Source of the DNA: Alkalicella caledoniensis | GTDB taxonomy: Bacteria; Bacillota; Proteinivoracia; Proteinivoracales; Proteinivoracaceae | Assembly: GCF_014467015.1 (NCBI RefSeq) | Contig: NZ_CP058559.1 | Coordinates: 2,542,001 to 2,606,000, forward strand | Length of the DNA: 64,000 bases | Direction of reading: 5' to 3' | Shown here: piece after piece, positions 34,666-42,959 of the stretch | Position numbering within the stretch: the stretch's first letter is position 1 | Layout of the letters: each line of letters opens with the position of its first letter | The notes under the pieces: model-generated | Seen by the model: the letters and a program-made list of their open reading frames with translations, nothing else | What the model was told of the DNA's origin: nothing | Databases searched by the model: none | Position numbers and translations under genes: made by a program

Positions 34666-36471
34666 GTCAACCATTTTTGAAAATGTCCTAAAAAAGTCTT
34701 AACATAAGCACCAGATTTCTGGTGCTAAATTCTAAAAACACTTTTCAGAATAGTTATGCTATTAACTTTTAATACTGCGACAATCTGTTGTTGTTCATGG
34801 CTTTCACAAAAGACAGTTGTAGCCGATGCTTCAGCTTCGGCTGACATTCAAAATGAACAGTATGATGGTAGGACTTTGTACTCGCCGTAAAACAAAAAGG
34901 CAGTGCCTAGAATGCACCTTGTTTTTGCGTAACTTTAATAAACCTAGTGATTTCTAAGATTCTTGCTAAGCTATGTTGTTCCTATGTAATTGCTTTTTTA
35001 AATATCTTTCAAATGATGCCTGTTTCCATGGGTGACTCATTGGAGGAATATATTTTTTCTTAGGTTTCTCAGGAAGAGTTGCTAGATCAAATGCTTTTGA
35101 AGAGGGTTTATGATGTGGTAGCAACTCAAGCAAATAAACCTGTTCACCAATACAGCAGTAAATGTCCCCATCAAAGGCTTTAATGACCATAGCTGTAGTA
35201 CCCTTACGGTAATGCACTGCAACTCCATAAGCATTAACAGGCAGATAATACTCATTATGATATTTAATACAACTCCCATTATCAATTTTTCTAGAAGAAA
35301 TTACCGCCAGTGTTAGATTGATTTTATCATTATCTGGTTGCGTTTCGAACACAGATTTGATACTATCAATAGGTAAAGCGAATCGCTTGTTGAATTTTTT
35401 TATGTAGGAGTAAAGGAATTTGTTTGCCTCCTCAATTGAGGAGACACCTCTCAAGCGTAGCTCTACGACTAGGCGGGATTGAAGAGTGCCAAATACTCTT
35501 TCAACCCGCCCTTTTGCTTGTGGAACGCTAGATGTCTGAATGTCGATTCCTAACTGCTTACATGCATATCCGAACTGAGTAAATGTATCTTTTTCAACTG
35601 AAGCTTCTTTTTTCTTTTCGTATTTTCTTTTATACTCAAATACAGTGCGATTATCTGTAAAAAACTGATAAGGGATTCCATAGTTAGTTAGGACCTGATT
35701 AAGAACATTGTAGTAGCCTTTTAACGTTTCCTGCTCATCAAAGTAAGCGCCTAACATTTGCCCTGTGGCATCATCGATTGCTACATGAAGGTGTGTTTTT
35801 ATGCCACCAAACCACTCATGCATGGAAGCGTCCATTTGGAGCATTTCTCCAAAGTAAGCACACCTAGGACGCCTAGGATGAGAGTCCTCTATATCTAAAA
35901 TGGAGCTTTGAATGACAGCTGCCTTCTTCATAGATTTAGTTTTAGCTTGAAGATCCTTTAGTTCTTTCTTCAATGCTTTCCTAGAAGATCGTGTTGCCAT
36001 TGGCGAAAGGATGAACTCTTTCCTAAGAATAGAAGTAATGGTACCGACAGATACTTTGATGTCTTCCATCTCATTAAGAAGCTCTGAAAAATGGGTTAGA
36101 TTACAATCATAATACTTAGTGCGGTATAAGTCTAAGATTAACTTCTTGGTATCTTCAGATAAGGTTATTGAAGGTTGCCTACCACGGTTTCCATGAATGA
36201 AAAAAGCTTTACCTTTTTCTTTATACCCTTTGATTAGCCTACTGATATGCCTAGGTGTACACCCGATTTTAAGGGCTGCAGTTTTCTTGTTGCCATTAGT
36301 TTCTACCAACTTTTTAATTATTTCATATTTCTGATTCTCATCCATAGTTAATATCACCTTTCTCATCTTGTCCACCTCATTTTTATAGTCATGAGGGTAT
36401 TATAATATATGAATCACTTTTAGGACATAATCTTTTGTGGTATAACTAGACATTATCATATATGAATCATA
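34666..36471 (-). mobile_element. IS1202-like (ISNCY) insertion sequence with long target duplication
   Basis: About 1806 bp between two perfect 28-bp direct repeats. ATGTCCTAAAA occurs near both ends in inverted orientation (about 34681 and about 36420), as part of imperfect terminal repeats. It carries one transposase. About 300 bp of non-coding DNA (34666-34965) lies 3' of the gene and holds hairpins, for example GCACCAGATTTCTGGTGC and a GCCGA...TCGGC stem. Long duplications of about 27 bp are a known trait of IS1202. Confidence 0.88.
34966..36366 (-). CDS. IS1202-like/ISNCY family transposase
   Basis: About 466 residues. An N-terminal helix-turn-helix (NKKTAALKIGCTPRHISRLI) is followed by an rve-type catalytic domain. 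Catalytic acidic residues are visible in MLQMDASMHEWFG (Asp), FFTDNRTVFEYKRK (Asp) and QAKGRVERVFGTLQ (Glu). A C-terminal beta domain includes YYLPVNAYGVAVHYRKG. The start at 36366 has GAGGTG 6 nt upstream; a GTG three codons earlier overlaps that site. No lesion is visible. Confidence 0.9.
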   Translation of the reverse strand: MRKVILTMDENQKYEIIKKLVETNGNKKTAALKIGCTPRHISRLIKGYKEKGKAFFIHGNRGRQPSITLSEDTKKLILDLYRTKYYDCNLTHFSELLNEMEDIKVSVGTITSILRKEFILSPMATRSSRKALKKELKDLQAKTKSMKKAAVIQSSILDIEDSHPRRPRCAYFGEMLQMDASMHEWFGGIKTHLHVAIDDATGQMLGAYFDEQETLKGYYNVLNQVLTNYGIPYQFFTDNRTVFEYKRKYEKKKEASVEKDTFTQFGYACKQLGIDIQTSSVPQAKGRVERVFGTLQSRLVVELRLRGVSSIEEANKFLYSYIKKFNKRFALPIDSIKSVFETQPDNDKINLTLAVISSRKIDNGSCIKYHNEYYLPVNAYGVAVHYRKGTTAMVIKAFDGDIYCCIGEQVYLLELLPHHKPSSKAFDLATLPEKPKKKYIPPMSHPWKQASFERYLKKQLHRNNIA

Positions 36472-36499
36472 GAAGAGGACCTTTAAGGTTTTTTTCCTT
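36472..36499 (+). repeat. 28-bp target duplication, right copy
   Basis: It is identical to 34638-34665. Its last base forms the first base of a good promoter -35 element (TTGACC) for the PHP gene. Confidence 0.93.
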
Positions 36500-36527
36500 T
36501 GACCTTTTCATTGATATACAATAAAAT
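36499..36527 (+). promoter_or_regulatory. Sigma-A promoter of the PHP-DUF2161-DUF368 operon
   Basis: TTGACC (36499-36504), a 17-nt spacer and TAAAAT (36522-36527), about 38 nt before the first gene. It lies immediately beside the IS target duplication. Confidence 0.8.
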
Positions 36528-36564
36528 TAGTATATCAGTGTATAGAAGGAGTTGAAGTGTACTT

Positions 36565-37365
36565 ATGTATTACGATTATCATATTCATAGTAGTTTCTCT
36601 GAGGATTGCAGTGTAGATATGGAAATTATAGTTAAAAAAGCTATAGAGCTAGGGATAAAGGAAATATGCTTTACTGACCATATAGACTATGACATGACCC
36701 TTGAAGGAATTCCTGAAGAGATATTTGATCCAGTGGAATACACCAAAGAAATCAACAGATTAAAGGGAATATATTCAGGTCAAATCAGTATAAAAAAAGG
36801 TGTGGAAATAGGTCTTCAGCCACATATTAAACAAAAGTGTATGGACTTTGTTGCAAAGAACGATTTTGATTTTGCCATTTGTTCTATGCATACTGCAGAT
36901 AAGCTAGATATTTACCACGGTCACTTTTTTGAAGGAAAAACTCCAAAACAGGCCTATGCAATGTATTTTGAGGAGTTATACAATTCCATTGAAAACAACC
37001 CGTATTACAGTGTTCTAGGACACTACGACTTACTTAAGAGGCATGTAAAACATGATGCAGATAAAATTATGAAGGAAAACTTCGATATCATAGAAGCCAC
37101 CTTTAAAAGAGTTATCGAAGACGGAAAAGGTATAGAAATCAATGCATCTGGCTTTAAATATAACCTAGGCCACACTTTACCCACTAAAGATTTTTTACTA
37201 CTTTACAAAGAACTAGGTGGAGAAATAATTACTACAGGCTCCGACTCCCATGGTACTGGCTATCTAGCAGACCATTTTGATTACGTATACCATATGTTAA
37301 AGGAAACTGGCTTTAGGTATATAACCACATTTGATAAAATGAAACCACAGTTTGTAAAAATTTAA
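36565..37365 (+). CDS. PHP-domain phosphatase (histidinol-phosphatase HisJ family)
   Basis: 266 residues. Metal-binding motifs of the PHP fold are seen in order: YDYHIHSSFSEDC (HxH), CFTDHIDYDM (DH), GVEIG (Glu), CSMHTAD (His), VLGHYDLLKRH and TGSDSHGTG (Asp-His). The length fits HisJ-type histidinol-phosphate phosphatases. No his genes are nearby, so another phosphoester substrate is possible. AAGGAG precedes the ATG. It is the first gene of an operon reaching to 40019. Confidence 0.9.
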   Translation: MYYDYHIHSSFSEDCSVDMEIIVKKAIELGIKEICFTDHIDYDMTLEGIPEEIFDPVEYTKEINRLKGIYSGQISIKKGVEIGLQPHIKQKCMDFVAKNDFDFAICSMHTADKLDIYHGHFFEGKTPKQAYAMYFEELYNSIENNPYYSVLGHYDLLKRHVKHDADKIMKENFDIIEATFKRVIEDGKGIEINASGFKYNLGHTLPTKDFLLLYKELGGEIITTGSDSHGTGYLADHFDYVYHMLKETGFRYITTFDKMKPQFVKI

Positions 37366-37366
37366 C

Positions 37367-38074
37367 ATGTTTAAAGAAACAGACTTATACTTACCTATTA
37401 AGGCTTTTCTAGAGGGAAAAGGATATACAGTCAAGTCAGAAATAAAAGGCTGCGACATTGTGGCAAGTATAGATGATGATCTCGTTGTCATTGAGCTAAA
37501 GAAAGGTTTTACATTGGATTTGGTACTACAGGGTGTAGAACGAAAAAGCATAACAGACTATGTTTACTTGGCTATACCTAGACCGAAAAGCATAAAGGGT
37601 AATAGATGGAGGAAAATAGTAAAGCTCTGTAGAATGCTAAGTCTAGGATTGATTATTGTGGCTTTTAAGGACACCGAAACTTTTGTGGAAGTGGCAGTTG
37701 AACCAGGGAAATACACACCACAAATTAACAAGAAAAAGCAAGCAAATGTAAGTAAAGAGTTCAATGGTAGGATTACAGATTTTAACCTTGGTGGTAGTAC
37801 AAAAACCCCTATACTAACAGCCTATAAAGAAAATGCACTTATCATTTCTTTATTTCTCAAAGAGCGAGGTCCAACACAACTAAAGGATATAAAAGCGGAA
37901 ACAGGTATAGAAAAAGCGGGACAAATCCTTGGAAGCAATGTATATAACTGGTATAAAAGGGTCAAAACAGGTGTATATGACATAACTGATAAGGGCATAG
38001 AAGGCTTAGTAGCGTATGATCATGCCATGGAGTATTTGAAAAAGGGCAGCATTAAGCAAGAGGTGGAGAAATGA
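37367..38074 (+). CDS. DUF2161 (PD-(D/E)XK-like) family protein
   Basis: 235 residues. The N-terminal third has a restriction-endonuclease-like pattern: YTVKSEIKGCDIVASIDDDL followed by VVIELKKGF, where D and E-x-K are the candidate catalytic residues. A predicted wHTH lies in the C-terminal part (GPTQLKDIKAETGIEKAGQI). The ATG is 1 nt after the PHP stop and no separate binding site is evident, so it probably depends on coupling. It overlaps the next gene by 4 nt. Biochemical function is unknown. Confidence 0.78.
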   Translation: MFKETDLYLPIKAFLEGKGYTVKSEIKGCDIVASIDDDLVVIELKKGFTLDLVLQGVERKSITDYVYLAIPRPKSIKGNRWRKIVKLCRMLSLGLIIVAFKDTETFVEVAVEPGKYTPQINKKKQANVSKEFNGRITDFNLGGSTKTPILTAYKENALIISLFLKERGPTQLKDIKAETGIEKAGQILGSNVYNWYKRVKTGVYDITDKGIEGLVAYDHAMEYLKKGSIKQEVEK

Positions 38075-38856
38075 AAAAGACTATTAGTTTAATACTTAGG
38101 GGGATACCCATAGGTATATCTTTAACATTACCAGGGGTAAGCGGTGGAACCATCGCCCTTGTTTTAGGCATCTACGATAGATTGATTCATGCCATAAAGA
38201 AGGTAAACCTATGGTTTTTGATACCTATTTTTCTAGGTGGAGTTATAGGGGTGTGGGCTGGTTCAGGATTTATCACTTATTTTCTTGAGACATATGAGAG
38301 CCCTACCATAGCTTTTCTACTAGGGTTAGTACTTTTTTCAGTAAAGGTCACCGTAAAAGAAGCTGGGCGTTACAATTATAAGGGGCTTGTTGCCATAGCT
38401 GTGGGCATAATTGTTGCAGTTATACTGTGGAATGCATCAAAAGATGATGTGGCTAGGGGTACAGTAACTAACCTACAACTATTTTTTGCGGGATTTATAA
38501 GCAGTATTGCAATGATTTTACCAGGTGTAAGTGGAGCCACCTTATTAATTATGCTTGGGTTATATGGTGGTGTTCTTGAAGCAGTGCAGCATTTTAATAT
38601 AATTGTACTTATAATGTACGGTTCAGGAGCAGTGCTAGGTTTGTTTTCTTTTTCTTGGATTCTTTCATACCTACTTAATAACTACAGAGCCGTAACTATG
38701 ATGACATTAACTGGACTTATTATAGGCTCTGCAAGGGCTGTAGTGCCTCAAAGTATTGGTATATTTGAGCTAATAGCCTTTGCCTTAGGTGGGTCACTGA
38801 TAATGGTATTATCAAATGAGAAAGTAAGAGAAATACTTCGTAAGCTAGCAAGTTAA
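38071..38856 (+). CDS. DUF368 membrane protein (PopT-type undecaprenyl phosphate translocase family)
   Basis: 261 residues with about eight hydrophobic segments. The duplicated motif ISLTLPGVSGGTIALVLGIY and MILPGVSGATLLIMLGLYGG is the hallmark of DUF368. Established knowledge: DUF368 proteins (PopT) recycle undecaprenyl phosphate across the membrane. The gene overlaps the DUF2161 gene by 4 nt and has GAGGTGG upstream. Its relation to the neighbouring enzymes is unclear. Confidence 0.9.
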   Translation: MKKTISLILRGIPIGISLTLPGVSGGTIALVLGIYDRLIHAIKKVNLWFLIPIFLGGVIGVWAGSGFITYFLETYESPTIAFLLGLVLFSVKVTVKEAGRYNYKGLVAIAVGIIVAVILWNASKDDVARGTVTNLQLFFAGFISSIAMILPGVSGATLLIMLGLYGGVLEAVQHFNIIVLIMYGSGAVLGLFSFSWILSYLLNNYRAVTMMTLTGLIIGSARAVVPQSIGIFELIAFALGGSLIMVLSNEKVREILRKLAS

Positions 38857-38873
38857 ATTAAGGAGGAAATGAC

Positions 38874-39596
38874 ATGAAAGAAATCGGTAAAGAATTTATG
38901 GAGTTGACCATGTACAGGAACTTGGAAGAGTCTGATCAACAAAAGGGTATGACTCAACCACCATTAGAAGTGGAGTACTTAGATGGCGAAGTTATTAAGC
39001 TCCCAAAGGAAACATTAAAGACCAATGCTTTACTAGATGAAATCATAGTCCAACGGAAGAGTCTGAGAAAATATGCTGATAAACCTTTAACTTTAGAGGA
39101 ACTGTCATACTTACTATGGTCTACCCAAGGTATAAAATCTAAGAACGAAAAGGTAACCATGAGAACAGTGCCATCTGCTGGCGCTAGGCATCCATTCCAT
39201 ACTTTCCTACTTATCAATAACGTGGAAGGACTTAAACAAGGAATATATAGGTATAACGCCCTTTCACACACATTGGTGACATATAATCTAGAAGAGAACA
39301 TTGCAGAAAAAACAGTTGCTGCATGTTTAGGGCAACCCTTTGTAGCAACAGCTGCAGTCACTTTTATTTGGACAGTGGATATTTATAGAGCTAGTTATAG
39401 ATACGGCCAGAGAGCATACCGCTATGTGCACCTAGATGCAGGGCATGTGTGCCAAAATCTATATTTAGCAGCAGAAGCAATAGATAGTGGTGTATGTGCT
39501 ATTGCAGCATACGACGACGATACTTTAAATGATTTACTTGCATTAGACGGAGAAAATGAATTTGCAATATATGTAGGAACAGTGGGGAAAAAATAA
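38874..39596 (+). CDS. SagB-type nitroreductase-like oxidoreductase
   Basis: 240 residues of the FMN nitroreductase fold, SagB/ThcOx branch. RKSLRKYADKPLTLEELSYL contains the phosphate-binding Arg-Ser pattern, LLWSTQGI is the SagB-like LLW motif, and VPSAGARHPFHTFLL with HVCQNLYLAAEAI covers the FMN region. AAGGAGG lies 6 nt before the ATG. No azoline cyclodehydratase genes are near, so a peptide-oxidising role is not supported here. It may be a free-standing oxidoreductase. Confidence 0.88.
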   Translation: MKEIGKEFMELTMYRNLEESDQQKGMTQPPLEVEYLDGEVIKLPKETLKTNALLDEIIVQRKSLRKYADKPLTLEELSYLLWSTQGIKSKNEKVTMRTVPSAGARHPFHTFLLINNVEGLKQGIYRYNALSHTLVTYNLEENIAEKTVAACLGQPFVATAAVTFIWTVDIYRASYRYGQRAYRYVHLDAGHVCQNLYLAAEAIDSGVCAIAAYDDDTLNDLLALDGENEFAIYVGTVGKK

Positions 39597-39608
39597 GGGG
39601 GAGATACC

Positions 39609-40019
39609 ATGTCAGCTGCAGCTGCAGGAGCAGGGGCAGCGGCGGCAGCCGCCGCTGCTGCGGAAGCTCAAAGGCGAGAGGAGGAAGAAAGATTGACAAG
39701 TTACACTAAGGAGGATTTAACAGAAGGCTGGGAGTTTAAAATCGTCAGAAGTGGTTTAGGCTTTAAAGGGGATAAATTCAAAGAGCTTTGTGAAGAAGAA
39801 GCAAAAAATGGTTGGCAGCTAGTGGAGAAATTCGATGAAACTAGAGTAAGATTCAAAAGACCAATCTCCGCCAGAGAAAATGACAAATACGCAGAAATTG
39901 ACCCATATAGAACCACATACTCCAAAGGAGAAGCTAAGGTAGTGTTAGTAACACTGGGGATAGTGTTTTTTGTAAGTGCAGTTATAATAGGAATAGTGGT
40001 ATTTTTCGCAACACGATAG
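39609..40019 (+). CDS. Ala-rich-headed, membrane-anchored protein of unknown function
   Basis: 136 residues. The first 20 residues are nearly all Ala and Gly, then a charged stretch AEAQRREEEERL. A soluble domain (WEFKIVRSGLGFKGDKFKEL to DETRVRFKRP) resembles small DUF4177-like folds, and a single C-terminal helix (VVLVTLGIVFFVSAVIIGIV) would anchor it. The GC-rich Ala tract is encoded around a perfect palindrome (39636-39658), unlike the AT-rich surroundings. GGGGGAG precedes the ATG, 12 nt after the SagB-like gene. Function unknown. Confidence 0.7.
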   Translation: MSAAAAGAGAAAAAAAAAEAQRREEEERLTSYTKEDLTEGWEFKIVRSGLGFKGDKFKELCEEEAKNGWQLVEKFDETRVRFKRPISARENDKYAEIDPYRTTYSKGEAKVVLVTLGIVFFVSAVIIGIVVFFATR

Positions 40020-40024
40020 GTGCA

Positions 40025-40065
40025 GGAGACAAGGGAACGTAACGTTTCATTTGTCTCCTTTTTAT
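40025..40065 (+). terminator. Terminator hairpin of the dispersed GGAGACAA...TTGTCTCC type
   Basis: GGAGACAA (40025-40032) pairs with TTGTCTCC (40051-40058), with GGAACGT/AACGTTTC inside, followed by a T-rich tail. A sister hairpin at 42946-44632 has been split by IS1182 copy B. The rest of 40066-40250 shows no gene. Confidence 0.8.
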
Positions 40066-40254
40066 TTTTCCTTTTTGAGTAAGTTGATGGCTAACTAAAA
40101 AAGTTCTATCCCTCTAAAATGTAGACAACAAATAAAGACCCAAAACCAACGAAATCCGCGTTAGGCTCGCTTGAACTTACGTTTAGCATTATAGATGTTA
40201 ATTGTTGGAGCTTTACTGGTGCTTGTTGGTAGCTAAAAGATTTAAAAGAGTAAT

Positions 40255-40284
40255 TTGACAATTCAGCACAATTCCGTGTATACT
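40255..40284 (+). promoter_or_regulatory. Promoter of the GntR-ABC operon
   Basis: TTGACA (40255-40260), an 18-nt spacer and TATACT (40279-40284). The spacer and -10 box are covered by the operator palindrome. Confidence 0.88.
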
Positions 40285-40320
40285 GTACATGTAAAGCATA
40301 TACAGTATACACGGAATTGT
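40268..40320. promoter_or_regulatory. GntR operator palindrome (20-bp perfect arms)
   Basis: ACAATTCCGTGTATACTGTA (40268-40287) and its exact reverse complement (40301-40320) are separated by 13 nt. It overlaps the -10 box and ends 19 nt before the regulator start. The position implies autorepression by the YtrA-type GntR protein. Confidence 0.88.
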
Positions 40321-40339
40321 TTATAAAGGGGGAATGTCC

Positions 40340-40705
40340 TTGGATATTCTTATTAGCACAACAGGTTCAAAACCTATATATGTACAGATAGCTGAGCAGA
40401 TACAGAGGCAGATTTTGACTGGAGAATTAAAGGAAGGTTCATTGTTACCATCCATAAGAGTCTTAGCAAAGGAACTACATATAAGTGTAATGACTAGCAA
40501 GACTGCCTATCAGGAACTAGAAATACAAGGACTTATTCACTCAGTACAAGGTAAGGGATTTTATGTTTCTCCCCAAAATACGGAAACATTAGAGGATAAG
40601 AAGAGCGATTTAATTGCAGGCAAACTTGAGGAATTGGCTGAAGAAGCTAAGGCACTGGGGATAGAGTTAGAACAACTAGTTAAGATTCTAAAAAGGGTTT
40701 ATTAA
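40340..40705 (+). CDS. GntR-family regulator, YtrA subfamily
   Basis: About 121 residues. The N-terminal winged helix reads PIYVQIAEQIQRQILTGELK, then GSLLPSIRVLAKELHISVMT and GLIHSVQGKGFYVS. The short C-terminal tail of about 50 residues places it in the YtrA group, which controls ABC transporter genes. TTG at 40340 was chosen because the AGGGGG site is 7 nt upstream; an ATG at 40334 is only 1-2 nt from that site. It heads a three-gene operon and has a perfect operator in its promoter. Confidence 0.92.
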   Translation: MDILISTTGSKPIYVQIAEQIQRQILTGELKEGSLLPSIRVLAKELHISVMTSKTAYQELEIQGLIHSVQGKGFYVSPQNTETLEDKKSDLIAGKLEELAEEAKALGIELEQLVKILKRVY

Positions 40706-40727
40706 TAAGGGAGAGGGAGTGGCGTAT

Positions 40728-41573
40728 TTGGAAAATGTTTTGGAAATTAAAGATCTGAGTAAAAAAATAAAGGATTTCGCATTAGATAAAGTGAGCTTTA
40801 ATTTAGAAAAGGGATATGTTATGGGCTTAGTGGGTCCAAACGGTTCAGGGAAAACAACCACAATTAGGTTAATCATGAATTTGCTACACAAAGATAATGG
40901 GTATATCAAGATATTTGGTATGGATAACACCAAAAATGAAAGAGATATAAAACAACGAATTGGTTTTGTATATGATGAAAATATATACCCAGTGGCAATG
41001 AAGCTTGAGAAAGTTGCTAAGTTAGTGGCTCCTTTATATACTAATTGGAATCAAAAGCTATTCGAGGAATATATAGAGAGATTTGGACTAGATTTAGGAA
41101 AGAATATTGGAGACCTATCGAAGGGTATGACATCTAAATTTGCCGTAGCCATGGCAATTTCTCATAAGCCAGAATTTCTCATTATGGATGAACCAACATC
41201 AGGGCTTGACCCAATATCTCGTAGGGAAATATTAGAAATAATTCAAGAGTTAATGGACGATGGAAATACCTCGGTTCTATTTTCAACACATATAACATCA
41301 GACCTTGAAAAAATAGCTGATTATGTAACATTTATGGATAATGGCAAAATATTTGAGTCAGATTCATATGCAAATATAGCTAAAAGGTATCGAGTGGTAA
41401 AGGGCAATACTCAAATACTAGAAAAATATAAAAATGAAATTATAGGTTATAAGGGTGGTCAGTTTGGTTCAGAGGGGTTGAGTGGAAATTGGGGTGGATT
41501 TGAAAAGATGGATGGTATCATGTTACAGATTCCTAGTATAGAGGATATAATGTTTTATGCTTCAAGGCGGTAG
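40728..41573 (+). CDS. ABC transporter ATP-binding protein (YtrB-like)
   Basis: About 281 residues with Walker A GLVGPNGSGKTTTIRL, signature LSKGMTSKFAVAMAI (a degenerate LSGGQ as in YtrB/BcrA-like proteins), Walker B FLIMDEPTSGLDP and switch FSTHITSDLE. The TTG at 40728 has GGGAGAGGGAG 8 nt upstream; a GTG three codons earlier overlaps it. It is controlled with the GntR gene. The substrate is unknown; YtrA-controlled transporters often answer cell-wall antibiotics. Confidence 0.9.
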   Translation: MENVLEIKDLSKKIKDFALDKVSFNLEKGYVMGLVGPNGSGKTTTIRLIMNLLHKDNGYIKIFGMDNTKNERDIKQRIGFVYDENIYPVAMKLEKVAKLVAPLYTNWNQKLFEEYIERFGLDLGKNIGDLSKGMTSKFAVAMAISHKPEFLIMDEPTSGLDPISRREILEIIQELMDDGNTSVLFSTHITSDLEKIADYVTFMDNGKIFESDSYANIAKRYRVVKGNTQILEKYKNEIIGYKGGQFGSEGLSGNWGGFEKMDGIMLQIPSIEDIMFYASRR

Positions 41574-41590
41574 ACGAAGGGGGAGTTAAA

Positions 41591-42943
41591 ATGGGGAATT
41601 TGTTAAGAATATATTTTGCAAATTTGACTAATCTAGGATTTTTTAAAACTGAAATGCTGTTCATAATTGTTTTCATGTCAACATTGATGTCAAGAGTACA
41701 GAATTATAGATTTTCTATTGGATTAGAGCACCTAGGTATTGATAGTAATACTGCTTTGTTAAGCTCATATTTTACGATGATGTTAATCACTTACAATGGT
41801 TTAGTATTTGTGTCAAGCAACTTAAATACTATATCTATTAAGTATCCAGATAAAAAAAATCCACGTATTGATGATGTTTTAATAAACGCTTTGCCTATTA
41901 AGAGAAAAGACATTTTTACAAGTAAAATTATTTTCAACACAATTTTGGGAACTTTTTTATGTATAATCACTTACATACCCTTCTTTTTAAATCTTGGTAC
42001 AAGTATAGAATTAGAGGTTGTTAAAACCATTTTTTTCATAAACTCCATAATGATACTGGGTGGAATTTTATTAAGTGTTGGTAGTTTTTTTAGGAAAAAC
42101 TTCGTAGTTAAAGGCTATACCTTATTTGCTATGGTAAATTTCCTAATCATTTACTTTGAGAAACTATCTAATGGTTTATGGATTATCTACCCATCAATAA
42201 TGCTAATAACTACGGTAATTATATGTTTATTTGCATTAAAGAGAATTGATGAAATAGACATAGTGACTAATGAAAAATCTGTCAAAGTTAAAGATGATAG
42301 TAGATCTGACTTGAATCCAATGAAACTTTACTCCATAGAATTAACTGGAACCTTAAGGATCCCTGTATTTATTTCAATGTTTACTACTTTAGGAGTAATC
42401 TTTCTTGGATGGAGTATTTATTTTTCCATTATCCCTTTTTTAATGCTTTTATTATTTATGAGTATGAAAGAGGGGGGAGCTATTTTTTGTCCTAACTTAG
42501 TAATTATAAAGTCATTACCAGTGGATATAAAGAAGATTGCTTGTAATATTACAAGGGCAACGATAATTAAACTTTCAATATCCATGGCAATAATCACATT
42601 AAACATTGCTTTATCTTTTTACCTTGGGAATCTAGAGGAAGTTGATGTTTTTCGGTTAATTACTCTATTTCTAACAATAAAATTTCCTATAGTAATAATA
42701 GGAGTATACCTAGTACTACCACCAACCATATACAAAAGAGTACTGGAACCAAGATATGAGATGAATGTTATTGGTTTTATAGTAGTAATATCCGGTCTAA
42801 TCTTAGCCTTATTTCTTCTAACATTTCACTGGATGGTAACATTAATTACATCAGCTTTACTATATTACCTAGCAATAAAGACGGTAAAGAAGGCCACCAA
42901 AGATATCCAAAACTTCCTAGAAAGCTCAGTAGATATTTATTAA
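41591..42943 (+). CDS. ABC transporter permease (ABC-2-like, 12 hydrophobic segments)
   Basis: 450 residues with about 11-12 hydrophobic segments. A cytoplasmic stretch KYPDKKNPRIDDVLINALPI with KRKDIFTSKI lies after the second helix and recurs in similar form near the middle (CPNLVIIKSLPVDIKKIACN), suggesting an internal repeat of two six-helix halves. GGGGGAG precedes the ATG. It is the last gene of the GntR operon; IS1182 copy B lies 16 nt downstream. Confidence 0.85.
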   Translation: MGNLLRIYFANLTNLGFFKTEMLFIIVFMSTLMSRVQNYRFSIGLEHLGIDSNTALLSSYFTMMLITYNGLVFVSSNLNTISIKYPDKKNPRIDDVLINALPIKRKDIFTSKIIFNTILGTFLCIITYIPFFLNLGTSIELEVVKTIFFINSIMILGGILLSVGSFFRKNFVVKGYTLFAMVNFLIIYFEKLSNGLWIIYPSIMLITTVIICLFALKRIDEIDIVTNEKSVKVKDDSRSDLNPMKLYSIELTGTLRIPVFISMFTTLGVIFLGWSIYFSIIPFLMLLLFMSMKEGGAIFCPNLVIIKSLPVDIKKIACNITRATIIKLSISMAIITLNIALSFYLGNLEEVDVFRLITLFLTIKFPIVIIGVYLVLPPTIYKRVLEPRYEMNVIGFIVVISGLILALFLLTFHWMVTLITSALLYYLAIKTVKKATKDIQNFLESSVDIY

Positions 42944-42959
42944 TGTGACAAGGGGACGC

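Noticed and set aside
38874-39596. SagB-like gene as part of an azoline-containing peptide cluster
   Set aside because: No cyclodehydratase, docking protein or precursor peptide is found nearby; the neighbours are PHP, DUF2161 and DUF368 genes.
40106-40312. Minus-strand reading frame in the GntR promoter region
   Set aside because: It covers the promoter and operator palindrome and has no binding site or recognisable domain.
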